A DNA stretch of 64,000 nucleotides from Methylobacterium currus (GTDB lineage: Bacteria > Pseudomonadota > Alphaproteobacteria > Rhizobiales > Beijerinckiaceae). The notes beneath the pieces are model-generated. The model worked only from the letters and a program-made list of their open reading frames with translations, was not told where the DNA came from and ran no database searches. Location: assembly GCF_003058325.1 (NCBI RefSeq), contig NZ_CP028843.1, forward strand, positions 2,762,001 to 2,826,000, given 5' to 3'. Made by a program: the position numbers and the translations under genes. Below, one piece after another: positions 1 to 7,537 of the stretch; within the stretch, counting starts at the first letter, position 1, and the number at the start of each line of letters is the position of its first letter.

Positions 1-621
1 CGCCTTCACAACCGGATAGAGGCAGGCCATCACCGCGAGGTTCTGCGCCGACAGGAGCTGGGTCGCGAAGTCGCCTGTGACCTCCTTCCAGTGCAGCCCG
101 GCCACGACCAGGCCCGCCGCCACGACGGCGAGCCAGACGAGCAGCCCCGGCAGCGAGAACAGCGGCCGGTACAGCGGGGCCAGCCGGTCGAGCAGCGCGT
201 CCGGGTCGAAGAGCGGGAAGCGCAGGGCGAGGGGGTTGCGCAGGCGCGCGATCAGGCTGCGCCGCGCCACCGAGTCCGAGCGCTCGAGCAGCTCGGCGAA
301 ATCCGGCGGGAAGGCGCCCTCGAGCAGGTCCGAGCCGTGCAGCATCGAGATCAGCCGGATCGTCTCGTCCTGGGTCGGCGGATCGTCCTCGTTGCGGGCG
401 ACCACCCGCTCCCAGATCTCCTGCACGCTGCGGCGCCCGTCCATCAGGCAGACGATCAGGTTGGCGGCCGGCGAGAGCCGGTGGAAGCGGCCGGTCTGGT
501 GATCCTGCAGGATGTACCAGACGTCGCCGCGGAAGCGCTGGCGGTGGATCTCGGCGTGGCTGCGCAGGCGCGGCTTCAGCGCGGCGACGCGGTACCAGGA
601 TTGGCTGAACAGCGATTGCAC
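1..621 (-). CDS. PqqD-like/M50-type membrane protein, partial (C-terminus outside window)
   Basis: The visible 207 residues start at a GTG (621-619), 10 nt after the stop of the HlyD-type gene, with a GAGGGA ribosome-binding site about 8 nt upstream. The protein begins MQSLFSQSWYRVAAL. Residues about 20-105 (HRQRFRGDVWYILQD, then GRFHRLSPAANLIVCLMDG and QEIWERV) resemble the PqqD-like winged-helix domain found at the N-terminus of some M50 site-2 protease-type proteins. A hydrophobic segment follows at about 155-178 (LPGLLVWLAVVAAGLVVAGL). The expected HExxH zinc motif would lie beyond the window edge, so peptidase activity cannot be checked. In this family the gene is commonly paired with an HlyD-type adaptor, as here, and is thought to serve export of large proteins. 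It probably forms an operon with the adaptor gene. Confidence 0.7.
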   Translation of the reverse strand, partial: MQSLFSQSWYRVAALKPRLRSHAEIHRQRFRGDVWYILQDHQTGRFHRLSPAANLIVCLMDGRRSVQEIWERVVARNEDDPPTQDETIRLISMLHGSDLLEGAFPPDFAELLERSDSVARRSLIARLRNPLALRFPLFDPDALLDRLAPLYRPLFSLPGLLVWLAVVAAGLVVAGLHWKEVTGDFATQLLSAQNLAVMACLYPVVKA

Positions 622-631
622 GGCGCGTCCC

Positions 632-2497
632 TCACGGCATCCAGTGCCAGACGGCGAGGCGCAGCCAGTCGAGGATCGGCCGGGCCCAGGTCCAGGCCAG
701 CAGGCGCCGGTCCACCTCGACCTTGGCGATCCCCTCCATGCCCGGGCGCAGGCGGGTCGCGGCCGCGGTGACCCGGCCCTCGACCCGGAACATGTTGCGG
801 CCGTTCCTGGCCTCGGCGACCGGCGTGATGGTCTGCACCACGATCGGGTAAGGGGTGTCGGGCAGCGCGCCCGCCAGCATCTGGCCGGTCTGGCCCTCGC
901 GCAGGTCGGCGATGAAGCGCTCGTCCACCGTGATCACGACACGGTAATCGTCGAGGGGGGCGACCTCGAACAGCACCTGCCCGCGGCTGATCGCTCCGCC
1001 GATCGCCTGGCTGAGGTCGCCCGAGACGATCAGCCCGTCGAAGGGTGCGTAGAACTTGAGGCGCGAGAGCTGCTCGTCGACGAGGTTGATCTGCGCCTCG
1101 GCCTGCTCGATCTGGCTGCGGACCACGTTGATCGTCGCGGGCTGGCGCGTCGCGAGCGCCTTGTCGTACTCGAACCGGCGCTGCTGGCGCTCCGTCACCC
1201 AGCGCAGGCGCTCCAGCACGAGGTCGCGGTCCTCGAGCGCGGCGAGCAGGTCGCCCTTGCGCACGGTGTCGCCCGCCCGGTGCTCCGCGACCTTGAGGTA
1301 GCCGTCGTAGGGAGCGACGATGGCGCGGCGCACCAGCCCCTCGACCCGTGCGTCCGCGGTCACGCGGTAATCCGCCTTCACGGTGGCGAGGGCGAGCCCG
1401 GCGATCGCGGCGGCGGCCAGGGACAGCTTGAGGGTCGCGTGATGCGGGCCGACCACGCGTCGCACGAGCGTCGCGCAGGCCTCCCAGGCCTTGGCCGCCA
1501 GCCAGCGGTCGTTCTGTCGCTTCTCGTCGAGCACCGGGCCGATCGCCGCGGCGGCCGCCGCGATGATGGCGATCGTCTCCTCGTCGAAGGGCTCCTCCCC
1601 GGTCCGCTCCAGGGTGAAGGCGCCCGCGAAATGGTCGCCCGCCATGAACGGCACCGTCAGCACCCGCCCGTCGTGGCGCAGGCGCGCGAGGTCGGCATGG
1701 GCCCGCGTGACCGTGCCGTCGCCGGAAGGGGCCGGGAACAGGACGAGGCTGCGCTGGTCGAGGGCCTCGTCCATGCAGGCGCCGAGCTTGCGCACGAGGT
1801 TCATCGAGCGCTCGAACTGCGCGGTGTGCGAGATCGCCGCCACGCGCGTCCGGCCCGCCTGCGAGAAGCCGACCGCCGCCCGGGTGCAGTGGAAGGCGAT
1901 CGCCAGATCGGTCGCCACCGCCATGCAGGCGGCCTTGAAGCGCTCCTGCTCCAGCGCCCCGGCGAGCAGGTCGAGGGTGGCGCGGGTGCGGGCGAGCTGC
2001 CGGCGCTCGTCGCGCCCGGCGGCGAGCCCGCGCTTGGCCGCGAGCCACGCGGCGCCCCATTGCACCTGCCGGATCGCCGCGCGAAGTCCGTCCCGGTCGC
2101 GGGTGGCGAGGCGGAAGGCGACGCAGCCGAACAGTTCGCCGCCCTCGCCCTCGGTGAGCGGCACCGCGATCAGGGCCGCGCCCTCGCCGGATTTCGGCTC
2201 CTGGACGATCGGGTGCCTCTCGGTGACGGCCAGCCTGGCGGCGGCGGCGAGGTCGTCGCGGGTGCCGGCGGGCCAGACCGCGAGCGGCGTCAGCGCGGCC
2301 GCCGCGTCGCCGGCGAGCACGAGGCCGCTCTGCGCGTTGCGCAGCGACTGCGTCTGCAGGGGGAGCCAGGCCGCGGCGGCGGCCTCGAAGGTGGCGGCGG
2401 CCTGGAGCCGCTGCCACAGGGCCGGCTCCAGGACCAGCGGCCGCTCGTCGTTCACGGCGGCGTCACCGCCCTTGTCCGCCGCCACGCCGTTGCTCAT
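632..2497 (-). CDS. HlyD-family periplasmic adaptor with N-terminal GAF-like region
   Basis: This 621-residue protein has a cytoplasmic N-terminal half of about 350 residues. Residues about 180-325 look like a GAF domain, with an alternating alpha/beta pattern ending FDEETIAIIAAAAAAIGPVL. One transmembrane helix follows at about 355-373 (TLKLSLAAAAIAGLALATV), and the rest is periplasmic. The biotinyl-lipoyl half-motifs are at about 392-423 (IVAPYDGYL, then GDTVRKGDLLAALED) and after the coiled coil (YAPFDGLIVSGDLS). The short coiled coil is at about 425-475, and the C-terminal barrel ends RLRPGMEGIAKVEV. Membrane-fusion proteins of this kind bridge an inner-membrane transporter and an outer-membrane channel. 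A large soluble GAF module on such a protein is unusual and suggests ligand sensing. The downstream PqqD/M50 gene starts 10 nt later. No ABC ATPase lies within the window. Confidence 0.85.
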   Translation of the reverse strand: MSNGVAADKGGDAAVNDERPLVLEPALWQRLQAAATFEAAAAAWLPLQTQSLRNAQSGLVLAGDAAAALTPLAVWPAGTRDDLAAAARLAVTERHPIVQEPKSGEGAALIAVPLTEGEGGELFGCVAFRLATRDRDGLRAAIRQVQWGAAWLAAKRGLAAGRDERRQLARTRATLDLLAGALEQERFKAACMAVATDLAIAFHCTRAAVGFSQAGRTRVAAISHTAQFERSMNLVRKLGACMDEALDQRSLVLFPAPSGDGTVTRAHADLARLRHDGRVLTVPFMAGDHFAGAFTLERTGEEPFDEETIAIIAAAAAAIGPVLDEKRQNDRWLAAKAWEACATLVRRVVGPHHATLKLSLAAAAIAGLALATVKADYRVTADARVEGLVRRAIVAPYDGYLKVAEHRAGDTVRKGDLLAALEDRDLVLERLRWVTERQQRRFEYDKALATRQPATINVVRSQIEQAEAQINLVDEQLSRLKFYAPFDGLIVSGDLSQAIGGAISRGQVLFEVAPLDDYRVVITVDERFIADLREGQTGQMLAGALPDTPYPIVVQTITPVAEARNGRNMFRVEGRVTAAATRLRPGMEGIAKVEVDRRLLAWTWARPILDWLRLAVWHWMP

Positions 2498-2594
2498 CGC
2501 TCGTCGTCCGATGACACCATGACGCCGGATGCCCGCCGGCGGGGAGCGCGGAGCCCGGCCCCGCGGCGCGCGAAGGCGCGGGGTTGCGGTAAGT

Positions 2595-2882
2595 TCAGCT
2601 CTCGATGTCGAGACGGCCGTGACGGCTCTCGTACTCGCCGAGGACGCCGGTCAGCACCGAGAGCAGCCGCTTGGCCGCCAGGGGGGTGAGGATGATGCGG
2701 TTCGACAGGTCGACCACGACATCGGACTCCTCGCTCACGTTCCAGGTGCGGTTGGTGCCGAAGAACAGGTCGACCTGCTCGCGCGTCCCCTGCACGTTCA
2801 CGACGTTCGCGAACTGGGTGACCATCTCGTCCTCGCGCCAGATGATGGCGCGGCTCTTCATCGAATCGGAACCGTTCTGCAT
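2595..2882 (-). CDS. DUF3467-type small protein
   Basis: I chose the ATG at 2882, giving a 95-residue product MQNGSDSMKSRAIIW; an internal ATG seven codons later is equally possible. A longer upstream reading frame exists, but its codons and low-complexity Arg-rich sequence look non-coding. The core (FANVVNVQGTREQVDLFFG, DVVVDLSNRIILTPLAAKRL) matches the pattern of DUF3467 proteins: an antiparallel beta segment with a conserved RIILTP-like stretch. The family's function is unknown. It lies 97 bp upstream of the HlyD-type gene on the same strand, so the three minus-strand genes may be one transcription unit. It is divergent from the methyltransferase gene at 3179. Confidence 0.7.
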   Translation of the reverse strand: MQNGSDSMKSRAIIWREDEMVTQFANVVNVQGTREQVDLFFGTNRTWNVSEESDVVVDLSNRIILTPLAAKRLLSVLTGVLGEYESRHGRLDIES

Positions 2883-3178
2883 CGGATGTCTTACCGTCCC
2901 TCTGCCGTCCCTCTGCGGTCGATCGCAGTGATATGGCGTGCGTGAGCAGGCGGCGGCGGGCCGGTCGGGCCTCGTCGTCGTCATGTCCGCGCCGGATTGT
3001 CGATCGAACCGCCCTATGCGCTGGGTGCGTCGCGCCCTACCCTTGATTGGTTCGCCGGTTCTGCGCAAGGCTCGAAACACAACACCGGGACCAACACTGC
3101 GTCCGTCTGTAGGCCGATCGCGGTTTCAGTACGGCAGGCAAGACCCGCTGCGTGGATTTGGTTGATCTAGAGTCTCAC
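2883..3178. promoter_or_regulatory. Divergent intergenic region
   Basis: This stretch separates the leftward DUF3467/HlyD/M50 block from the rightward O-methyltransferase operon and must hold promoters for both. It is slightly less GC-rich than its flanks around 3030-3180. I see no convincing palindromic operator and no clear -35/-10 pair that I would commit to. Confidence 0.4.
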
Positions 3179-4264
3179 ATGTCCCCACCGGCCCCTCCCG
3201 CCGCCGCCGCATCCGTGCCCGGCGCGCCCGCAGCGGACCACGCCTTTCCGGACGTCGAGCGCTTCCTGCGCCACGAATTCGAGGCGCGTGCCCTGGCGGC
3301 CGCACTCGGCCGCGGCGTCATCGACCGCCTGGCGCGGAGCGCGGCCACGATTGCGGCCCTCGCGGCGGAGACCGGCCTCGCGCCGGAGCGGCTCGCGCTG
3401 CTCCTCGGGCTCCTCGCCTCCGGCGGCGTGATCGCGGCGGCACCGGACGGCACGCTGGCGCTCACCCCGGCCTTCCGGGCGGTGCTCCCCTGCCGCGACC
3501 TGCTGGAGGCGAAGCTCGCCTTCCTGGACCTGGTCTCGGACGATCTCCGGCGGCTGTTTCCGGCCTTCATCGACGATCCCGAGCGCTTCCTAGAGCAGGC
3601 GCGCACCTTCGAGCTGTTCCGCTACGACCGCTGCCTCGTGGCGACGCCGGAGAACTGCGCCGCGACCCGGCCCTGGGTCGCCTACACCACCTGCCTGACC
3701 CGCTACGAGGCTGGCCCGATCCTCGACCGCCTCGACCTCGGCGCCCATCGCCGCCTGCTCGATCTGGGCGGCAATAGCGGGGAATTCGCCGCCCGGGCCT
3801 GCGCCCGGGCGCCCTGGCTGTCCGCGACGGTGGTCGACCTGCCGGTGGTCTGCGCGCTCGGCCGGGACAACCTGGCGAACCGGGCGGAGGCGGCGCGGGT
3901 CGCGTTCCGGCCCGCCGACATGCTGCGCGACCGCCTGCCCGAGGGGCACGACCTCGTCGTCTTCAAGTCGGTGCTGCACGATTGGCCGCCGCGCGAGGCG
4001 GCGGACCTCGTGGCGCGCGCCGCGGCCGCGGTCGCGCCCGGCGGGCGCCTCGTGGTGGCCGAGCGCGGCCCGATGCCGTTCGGGACGCGGCCGGTCGATT
4101 ACGCGAGCGCGGCCAACCTCGTCTTCGCCCCCTTCTTCCGCGACGCCGCCTTCTACCTCGAGGCGTTCCGGCGGGCCGGACTCGTCGCCGTCACCGCCGG
4201 GACCATCGACCTCGACATGCCGTTCCACCTGGTCCAGGGCCGCAAGACAGGAGAGCCGGCATGA
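3179..4264 (+). CDS. SAM-dependent O-methyltransferase (methyltransferase family 2)
   Basis: The ATG at 3179 gives 361 residues; an in-frame GTG at 3152 could add nine. The N-terminal part (about 20-110) is a helical winged-helix dimerisation domain typical of plant- and antibiotic-type O-methyltransferases: ALAAALGRGVIDRLA, then GLAPERLALLLGLLASGGVI. The Rossmann domain carries SAM motif I, LLDLGGNSGEFA (about 193-204), the acidic VVDLPVV strand, and the characteristic VLHDWPPREA motif near 265-275. The His there acts as catalytic base in family members. The C-terminus matches the usual family length. The stop overlaps the next start (ATGA at 4261), indicating translational coupling. It is the first gene of the four-gene enzyme block and probably tailors the same product. 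The substrate cannot be predicted. Confidence 0.85.
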   Translation: MSPPAPPAAAASVPGAPAADHAFPDVERFLRHEFEARALAAALGRGVIDRLARSAATIAALAAETGLAPERLALLLGLLASGGVIAAAPDGTLALTPAFRAVLPCRDLLEAKLAFLDLVSDDLRRLFPAFIDDPERFLEQARTFELFRYDRCLVATPENCAATRPWVAYTTCLTRYEAGPILDRLDLGAHRRLLDLGGNSGEFAARACARAPWLSATVVDLPVVCALGRDNLANRAEAARVAFRPADMLRDRLPEGHDLVVFKSVLHDWPPREAADLVARAAAAVAPGGRLVVAERGPMPFGTRPVDYASAANLVFAPFFRDAAFYLEAFRRAGLVAVTAGTIDLDMPFHLVQGRKTGEPA

Positions 4265-6642
4265 GGGCGCCGGGCGAGCGCGACGGACCGCGCCGGGTCG
4301 TCATCGTCGGCGCCGGCCTGGCCGGCCTGCTGGCGGCGGCGGTGCTGAAGCCGGCCCTGCGCCGCGCGCAGTGGCGGATCGAGCTCGTCGGGCCGCGGCC
4401 CCGCTCCGCCGGGCCGGCGGCCGTGGCGACCGGGCCCGACCTCACCCGCCTCCTGCGCGGGGCGGGCGTCGACGAGGCGGTGCTGATGCGCCGCTGCGCC
4501 GGCACCTATCGGCTGGCCAGCCGCTTCGAGGACTGGTTCGAGGCCGGTACCGGCCACTGGCTGCCCCTGGGCCCGACCGGGCCGCGGCCGAACGGGCTCG
4601 ACCTCTTCCATTACTGGGTCCGCTTCGCCCTGGCCGGGGAGGGGGCCGGCGCCTACGGCGATTACGCCCTCAACGCCCGGCTCGCCGCGCAGGCGCGCGG
4701 GCCTTCCGGCCCGGACGGCGCCTCCCCGGTCGCCGAGGCCGGCGATTACGGCTTCCACCTCGATCGCGACGCGCTGCTCGGCTTCCTGCGCGATCTCGCC
4801 CGCGCGGAGGGCGTCCGCTGGACCGAGGGCCGGGTCGGCGGGGTCGAGCGGGACGCGTTCGGCCGGGTCACCGCCCTCGACCTCGACGACGGGCGCCGCG
4901 TCGCGGGCGACCTGTTCCTCGATTGCAGCGGCGCGGCGGGCCGGCTGATCGGGACGGAGCTCGGGGAGCCCTGGCTCGGGGAGGCGGCGGGGGAGCGCGA
5001 GAGCCTGTGGCTGTCCCTGCCGCCCGATCCCGCCTGGATCCCGGCGACGGCGTATCGGGGCCTCGGGGCGGGCTGGACCGCGCGCCTCCCGCTCGCCGAC
5101 CGGACGGCCTGCCGCCTCGTCGCCGGGACCGGCGAGGCCGCCGCCCTGGCGCGGAGCCTCGGCGGGGAGGCGTCCGGCGCCGCGCCCCTGCGCACCGGGC
5201 ACAGGGCCGCGCCGTGGCGGGAGAACGTGGTGGCGATCGGCGCCGCGGCGGGGGCGGTCGAGCCCCTCGCCGGGCTCGGCCTGTCCCTCGTCCTCGCCGC
5301 CGTCGGGGCCCTGATCGACTACCTGCCGCGCGGACCGGTCGAGGCGCCGCTGCGCCGGGCCTACAACGCGCGGATGGGGCGGCTCCAGGCGGCGGCGCGC
5401 GACGCGGTCGCGCTGCATTACGGCCTCGTCCGGCGCCCGGAACCGTTCTGGGCACGGGGGCGGGCGGCTTCCCTGCCCGACAGCCTGGCGGACCGGCTCG
5501 ACCTCTACGAGGCGGCCGGCTGCATCGAGGAACCGCCCGGCGCTTTCGACGAGACGGCGTATCTCCACACCCTCGCGGGAGCCGGTCACCTGCCGCAGCG
5601 TGCCTTCGCCCCGGCCGATCTCGCGAGCCGTCACGAGAGCGAGCGGTTCCTGGCGGCGGTCCGCGACCGCATCGCGCGGCTGACCGAGGCGATGGCGCCC
5701 CATGCCCGGCATCTCGCGCGCATCCACGGCCCGCTGCCGGAGCCCGGCGCCGCGGCCGCCCTGCGGGCGGAGCCGGCCGCACCCGATCTCCTGGCGCCCC
5801 TGCGCGGCTCGGAGCACGGCGCGCGGCTGCTCGACCGGGTTCTCGCCCTCGGCCAGCCCTTCGGGTGCGAGCGCTCGATCAAGGCGGCAGGCGGCCGCCT
5901 GCAGGCCGACCGCTTCCTGCTCAGCCTCCACCGCACGGCGCTCGGCCTCGATCCGGGCCGGGCCGTCGGGCGGATCGCGGCGGAACTCGGCCTCGCGGCG
6001 CCCGCCCGCGCCGAGGCCGCGGCGGCGATCGCCGGGGCCGACATCCTGCATCTCGGCTTCGAGGACGGGCCCGGCGGACCGCTCTACAAGCTCTACGTCG
6101 AATGGTCGGCCGAAGCCGATCGCCGCTGGCGGGCGGGGCCGGAGCCGGGGGAGCGGCCCGTCCTGGTGCATCGCGCCTACAAGTGGAGCCCGCTGAGAGC
6201 CGCCGACCCGGTCGTGACGCTCTACCACTGGCCCTGCCTGCGCGGTCCGGACGAGATCGCCCTGCGCCTGGAACAGGTGGCGGACGCGACCGGCGGCGCC
6301 TTCGCGCTCGGCCTCGCCCGGGAGATCCTGGCGATCGTCCGCGCGCGGGGCAGCGGCCTGCCGCACTATCTCGAGGCAAGCGAGGAGCCCGGCCCGCGCC
6401 TCTCCTACGATCTCAACCTCTACGCGACCGGCCTGACGGTCGCGGCGGTGGAGGAGGTGATGGGCCGCGCCTTCGCGGCCCTCGGCGTCCCGGCCGCGGA
6501 GGCCGGCGCGGCGCTGGCCGCCCGCCGCGGCGAGACGCTCGGCCACGTCGCCGCCGGCCTCGGCCGCGACGGAGCGCCCTTCGTGACGCTCTATTCCGGG
6601 GTCCGGGGGCAGGATTCCGGAGCCCGGGGGCAGGAGCGGTGA
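4261..6642 (+). CDS. Flavin-dependent halogenase-like monooxygenase fused to an extra C-terminal domain
   Basis: This 793-residue protein overlaps the methyltransferase stop by 4 nt. Residues 1-500 are a flavoprotein of the tryptophan-halogenase family. They contain the Rossmann motif VGAGLAG (16-22), DYGFHLDRDALLGFLRDLA (162-180), GDLFLDCSGAAG (216-227), and a second FAD-contact motif AVEPLAGLGL (332-341). Compared with PrnA and RebH, the substrate-channel Lys (PrnA K79) is Arg84, the catalytic Glu (E346 in PLES) is Ala337 in PLAG, and WxWxIP is WTARLP (272-277). Halogenation is therefore doubtful; hydroxylation or dehydrogenation is more likely. Residues about 540-793 form a separate domain (CERSIKAAGGRLQADRFLL, LYKLYVEW, C-terminal DGAPFVTLY) whose end resembles the next gene. 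It may be an ABBA-type prenyltransferase-like fold; that is inference only. Confidence 0.7.
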   Translation: MRAPGERDGPRRVVIVGAGLAGLLAAAVLKPALRRAQWRIELVGPRPRSAGPAAVATGPDLTRLLRGAGVDEAVLMRRCAGTYRLASRFEDWFEAGTGHWLPLGPTGPRPNGLDLFHYWVRFALAGEGAGAYGDYALNARLAAQARGPSGPDGASPVAEAGDYGFHLDRDALLGFLRDLARAEGVRWTEGRVGGVERDAFGRVTALDLDDGRRVAGDLFLDCSGAAGRLIGTELGEPWLGEAAGERESLWLSLPPDPAWIPATAYRGLGAGWTARLPLADRTACRLVAGTGEAAALARSLGGEASGAAPLRTGHRAAPWRENVVAIGAAAGAVEPLAGLGLSLVLAAVGALIDYLPRGPVEAPLRRAYNARMGRLQAAARDAVALHYGLVRRPEPFWARGRAASLPDSLADRLDLYEAAGCIEEPPGAFDETAYLHTLAGAGHLPQRAFAPADLASRHESERFLAAVRDRIARLTEAMAPHARHLARIHGPLPEPGAAAALRAEPAAPDLLAPLRGSEHGARLLDRVLALGQPFGCERSIKAAGGRLQADRFLLSLHRTALGLDPGRAVGRIAAELGLAAPARAEAAAAIAGADILHLGFEDGPGGPLYKLYVEWSAEADRRWRAGPEPGERPVLVHRAYKWSPLRAADPVVTLYHWPCLRGPDEIALRLEQVADATGGAFALGLAREILAIVRARGSGLPHYLEASEEPGPRLSYDLNLYATGLTVAAVEEVMGRAFAALGVPAAEAGAALAARRGETLGHVAAGLGRDGAPFVTLYSGVRGQDSGARGQER

Positions 6643-7514
6643 CCGGCTTGCCGCCCGACCGGCTCGAATGGGCAAGGCCCGGCGACCGCACCGCCGATTA
6701 CTGCCTGTGGGATTACCCGCCCCTCGGCCCGACCACCGGCCGCCTCCGGCAGGCGACGCTGCTCTGGCACTCGCTGGCGGTCGCCGGGGCCGGCCCGCGC
6801 CTCCACGCGCTCTGCGACGCGCTGCGTGCCGGGCTCGGGCCCGGGCGGATCGTCTGGGGCGCCAAGCGGAGCGGCGGCGTCACGACCTGGGAGTTCTACT
6901 TCTACGACTACGACCGCCTGGAGCGCACCGTCTCGGTGGGCCGTGTGCTCGCCCTGCTCGCGCCCTTCGCGGCGAGCCCCCTCCTCGACCCGGCCCGGCG
7001 CCCCTACTTCATGTTCTCCCTCGATGTCGACGACGCGCTCGCCGAGGGCAGGCGCCCTCTCGACCGGGTCAACCTCTATATCGGGCATCCGGGCAGCAGC
7101 GTTTCCTCCGGCCTGTCCTACGCCTATACGAGCGAGGGCCTGGCCTTCGACAACCTCTACGCCTTCTTCGACGCGCGCCGGGAGATGGAGCACGTGCGCG
7201 CCAAGCTGGCCTGCTCGGCGCATCTCGACCTGCCGGGCCTGTCCCTCGAGGCGCTGCTCTGGCCGGAACTGATCCGCTGCGGCGTCGTGGTGGTGGCCAA
7301 CAAGCGCAGCTGCGACGGGCTCTACTTCTCGCGGATCACCGTCGACCAGCTGATCCTGTTCTTCGAGCGGCTCGGCTACCCGGAGGCGGTGACCGGTTTC
7401 GTCCGCGAGAACCGCCGCCGCCTCGACCACCTTCTGTTCGATGTCGGCCTCGATTACGCGATGGTCGACGGCCGCCTCGGCATCACCAAGAGCGCCTATT
7501 ACGGGCTGCTCTGA
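6639..7514 (+). CDS. Protein of unknown function resembling the C-terminal domain of the upstream flavoprotein
   Basis: It starts at GTG 6639 inside a GTGA overlap with the previous stop and encodes 291 residues without signal peptide or membrane segment. Recognisable stretches are the beta-rich GAKRSGGVTTWEFYFYDYDR (about 76-95) and the C-terminal SRITVDQLILFFERLGYP followed by LGITKSAYYGLL. The last 70 residues align by eye with the tail of the upstream protein: LTVAAVEEVMGRAFAALGVP against ITVDQLILFFERLGYP, an LDH or LGH pair, then PFVTLY against ITKSAYYG. The two are probably paralogous domains acting on one substrate. I do not recognise an established family. The K-x-Y-type beta strands are reminiscent of ABBA aromatic prenyltransferases, but I cannot confirm this. 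Confidence 0.65.
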   Translation: MTGLPPDRLEWARPGDRTADYCLWDYPPLGPTTGRLRQATLLWHSLAVAGAGPRLHALCDALRAGLGPGRIVWGAKRSGGVTTWEFYFYDYDRLERTVSVGRVLALLAPFAASPLLDPARRPYFMFSLDVDDALAEGRRPLDRVNLYIGHPGSSVSSGLSYAYTSEGLAFDNLYAFFDARREMEHVRAKLACSAHLDLPGLSLEALLWPELIRCGVVVVANKRSCDGLYFSRITVDQLILFFERLGYPEAVTGFVRENRRRLDHLLFDVGLDYAMVDGRLGITKSAYYGLL

Positions 7515-7537
7515 CCGCCTCCGGATTCCTGACATCC

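Noticed and set aside
512..2689. A 725-codon plus-strand frame opposite the HlyD-type gene
   Set aside because: The minus-strand frame has clear HlyD and GAF-type sequence. The plus-strand product is an Arg/Asp/Leu-rich shadow.
4371..6638. An upstream extension of the 291-residue gene through the halogenase-like coding region
   Set aside because: The extension is out of frame with the flavoprotein and encodes Arg-rich low-complexity sequence. GTG 6639 in a stop-start overlap is the natural start.
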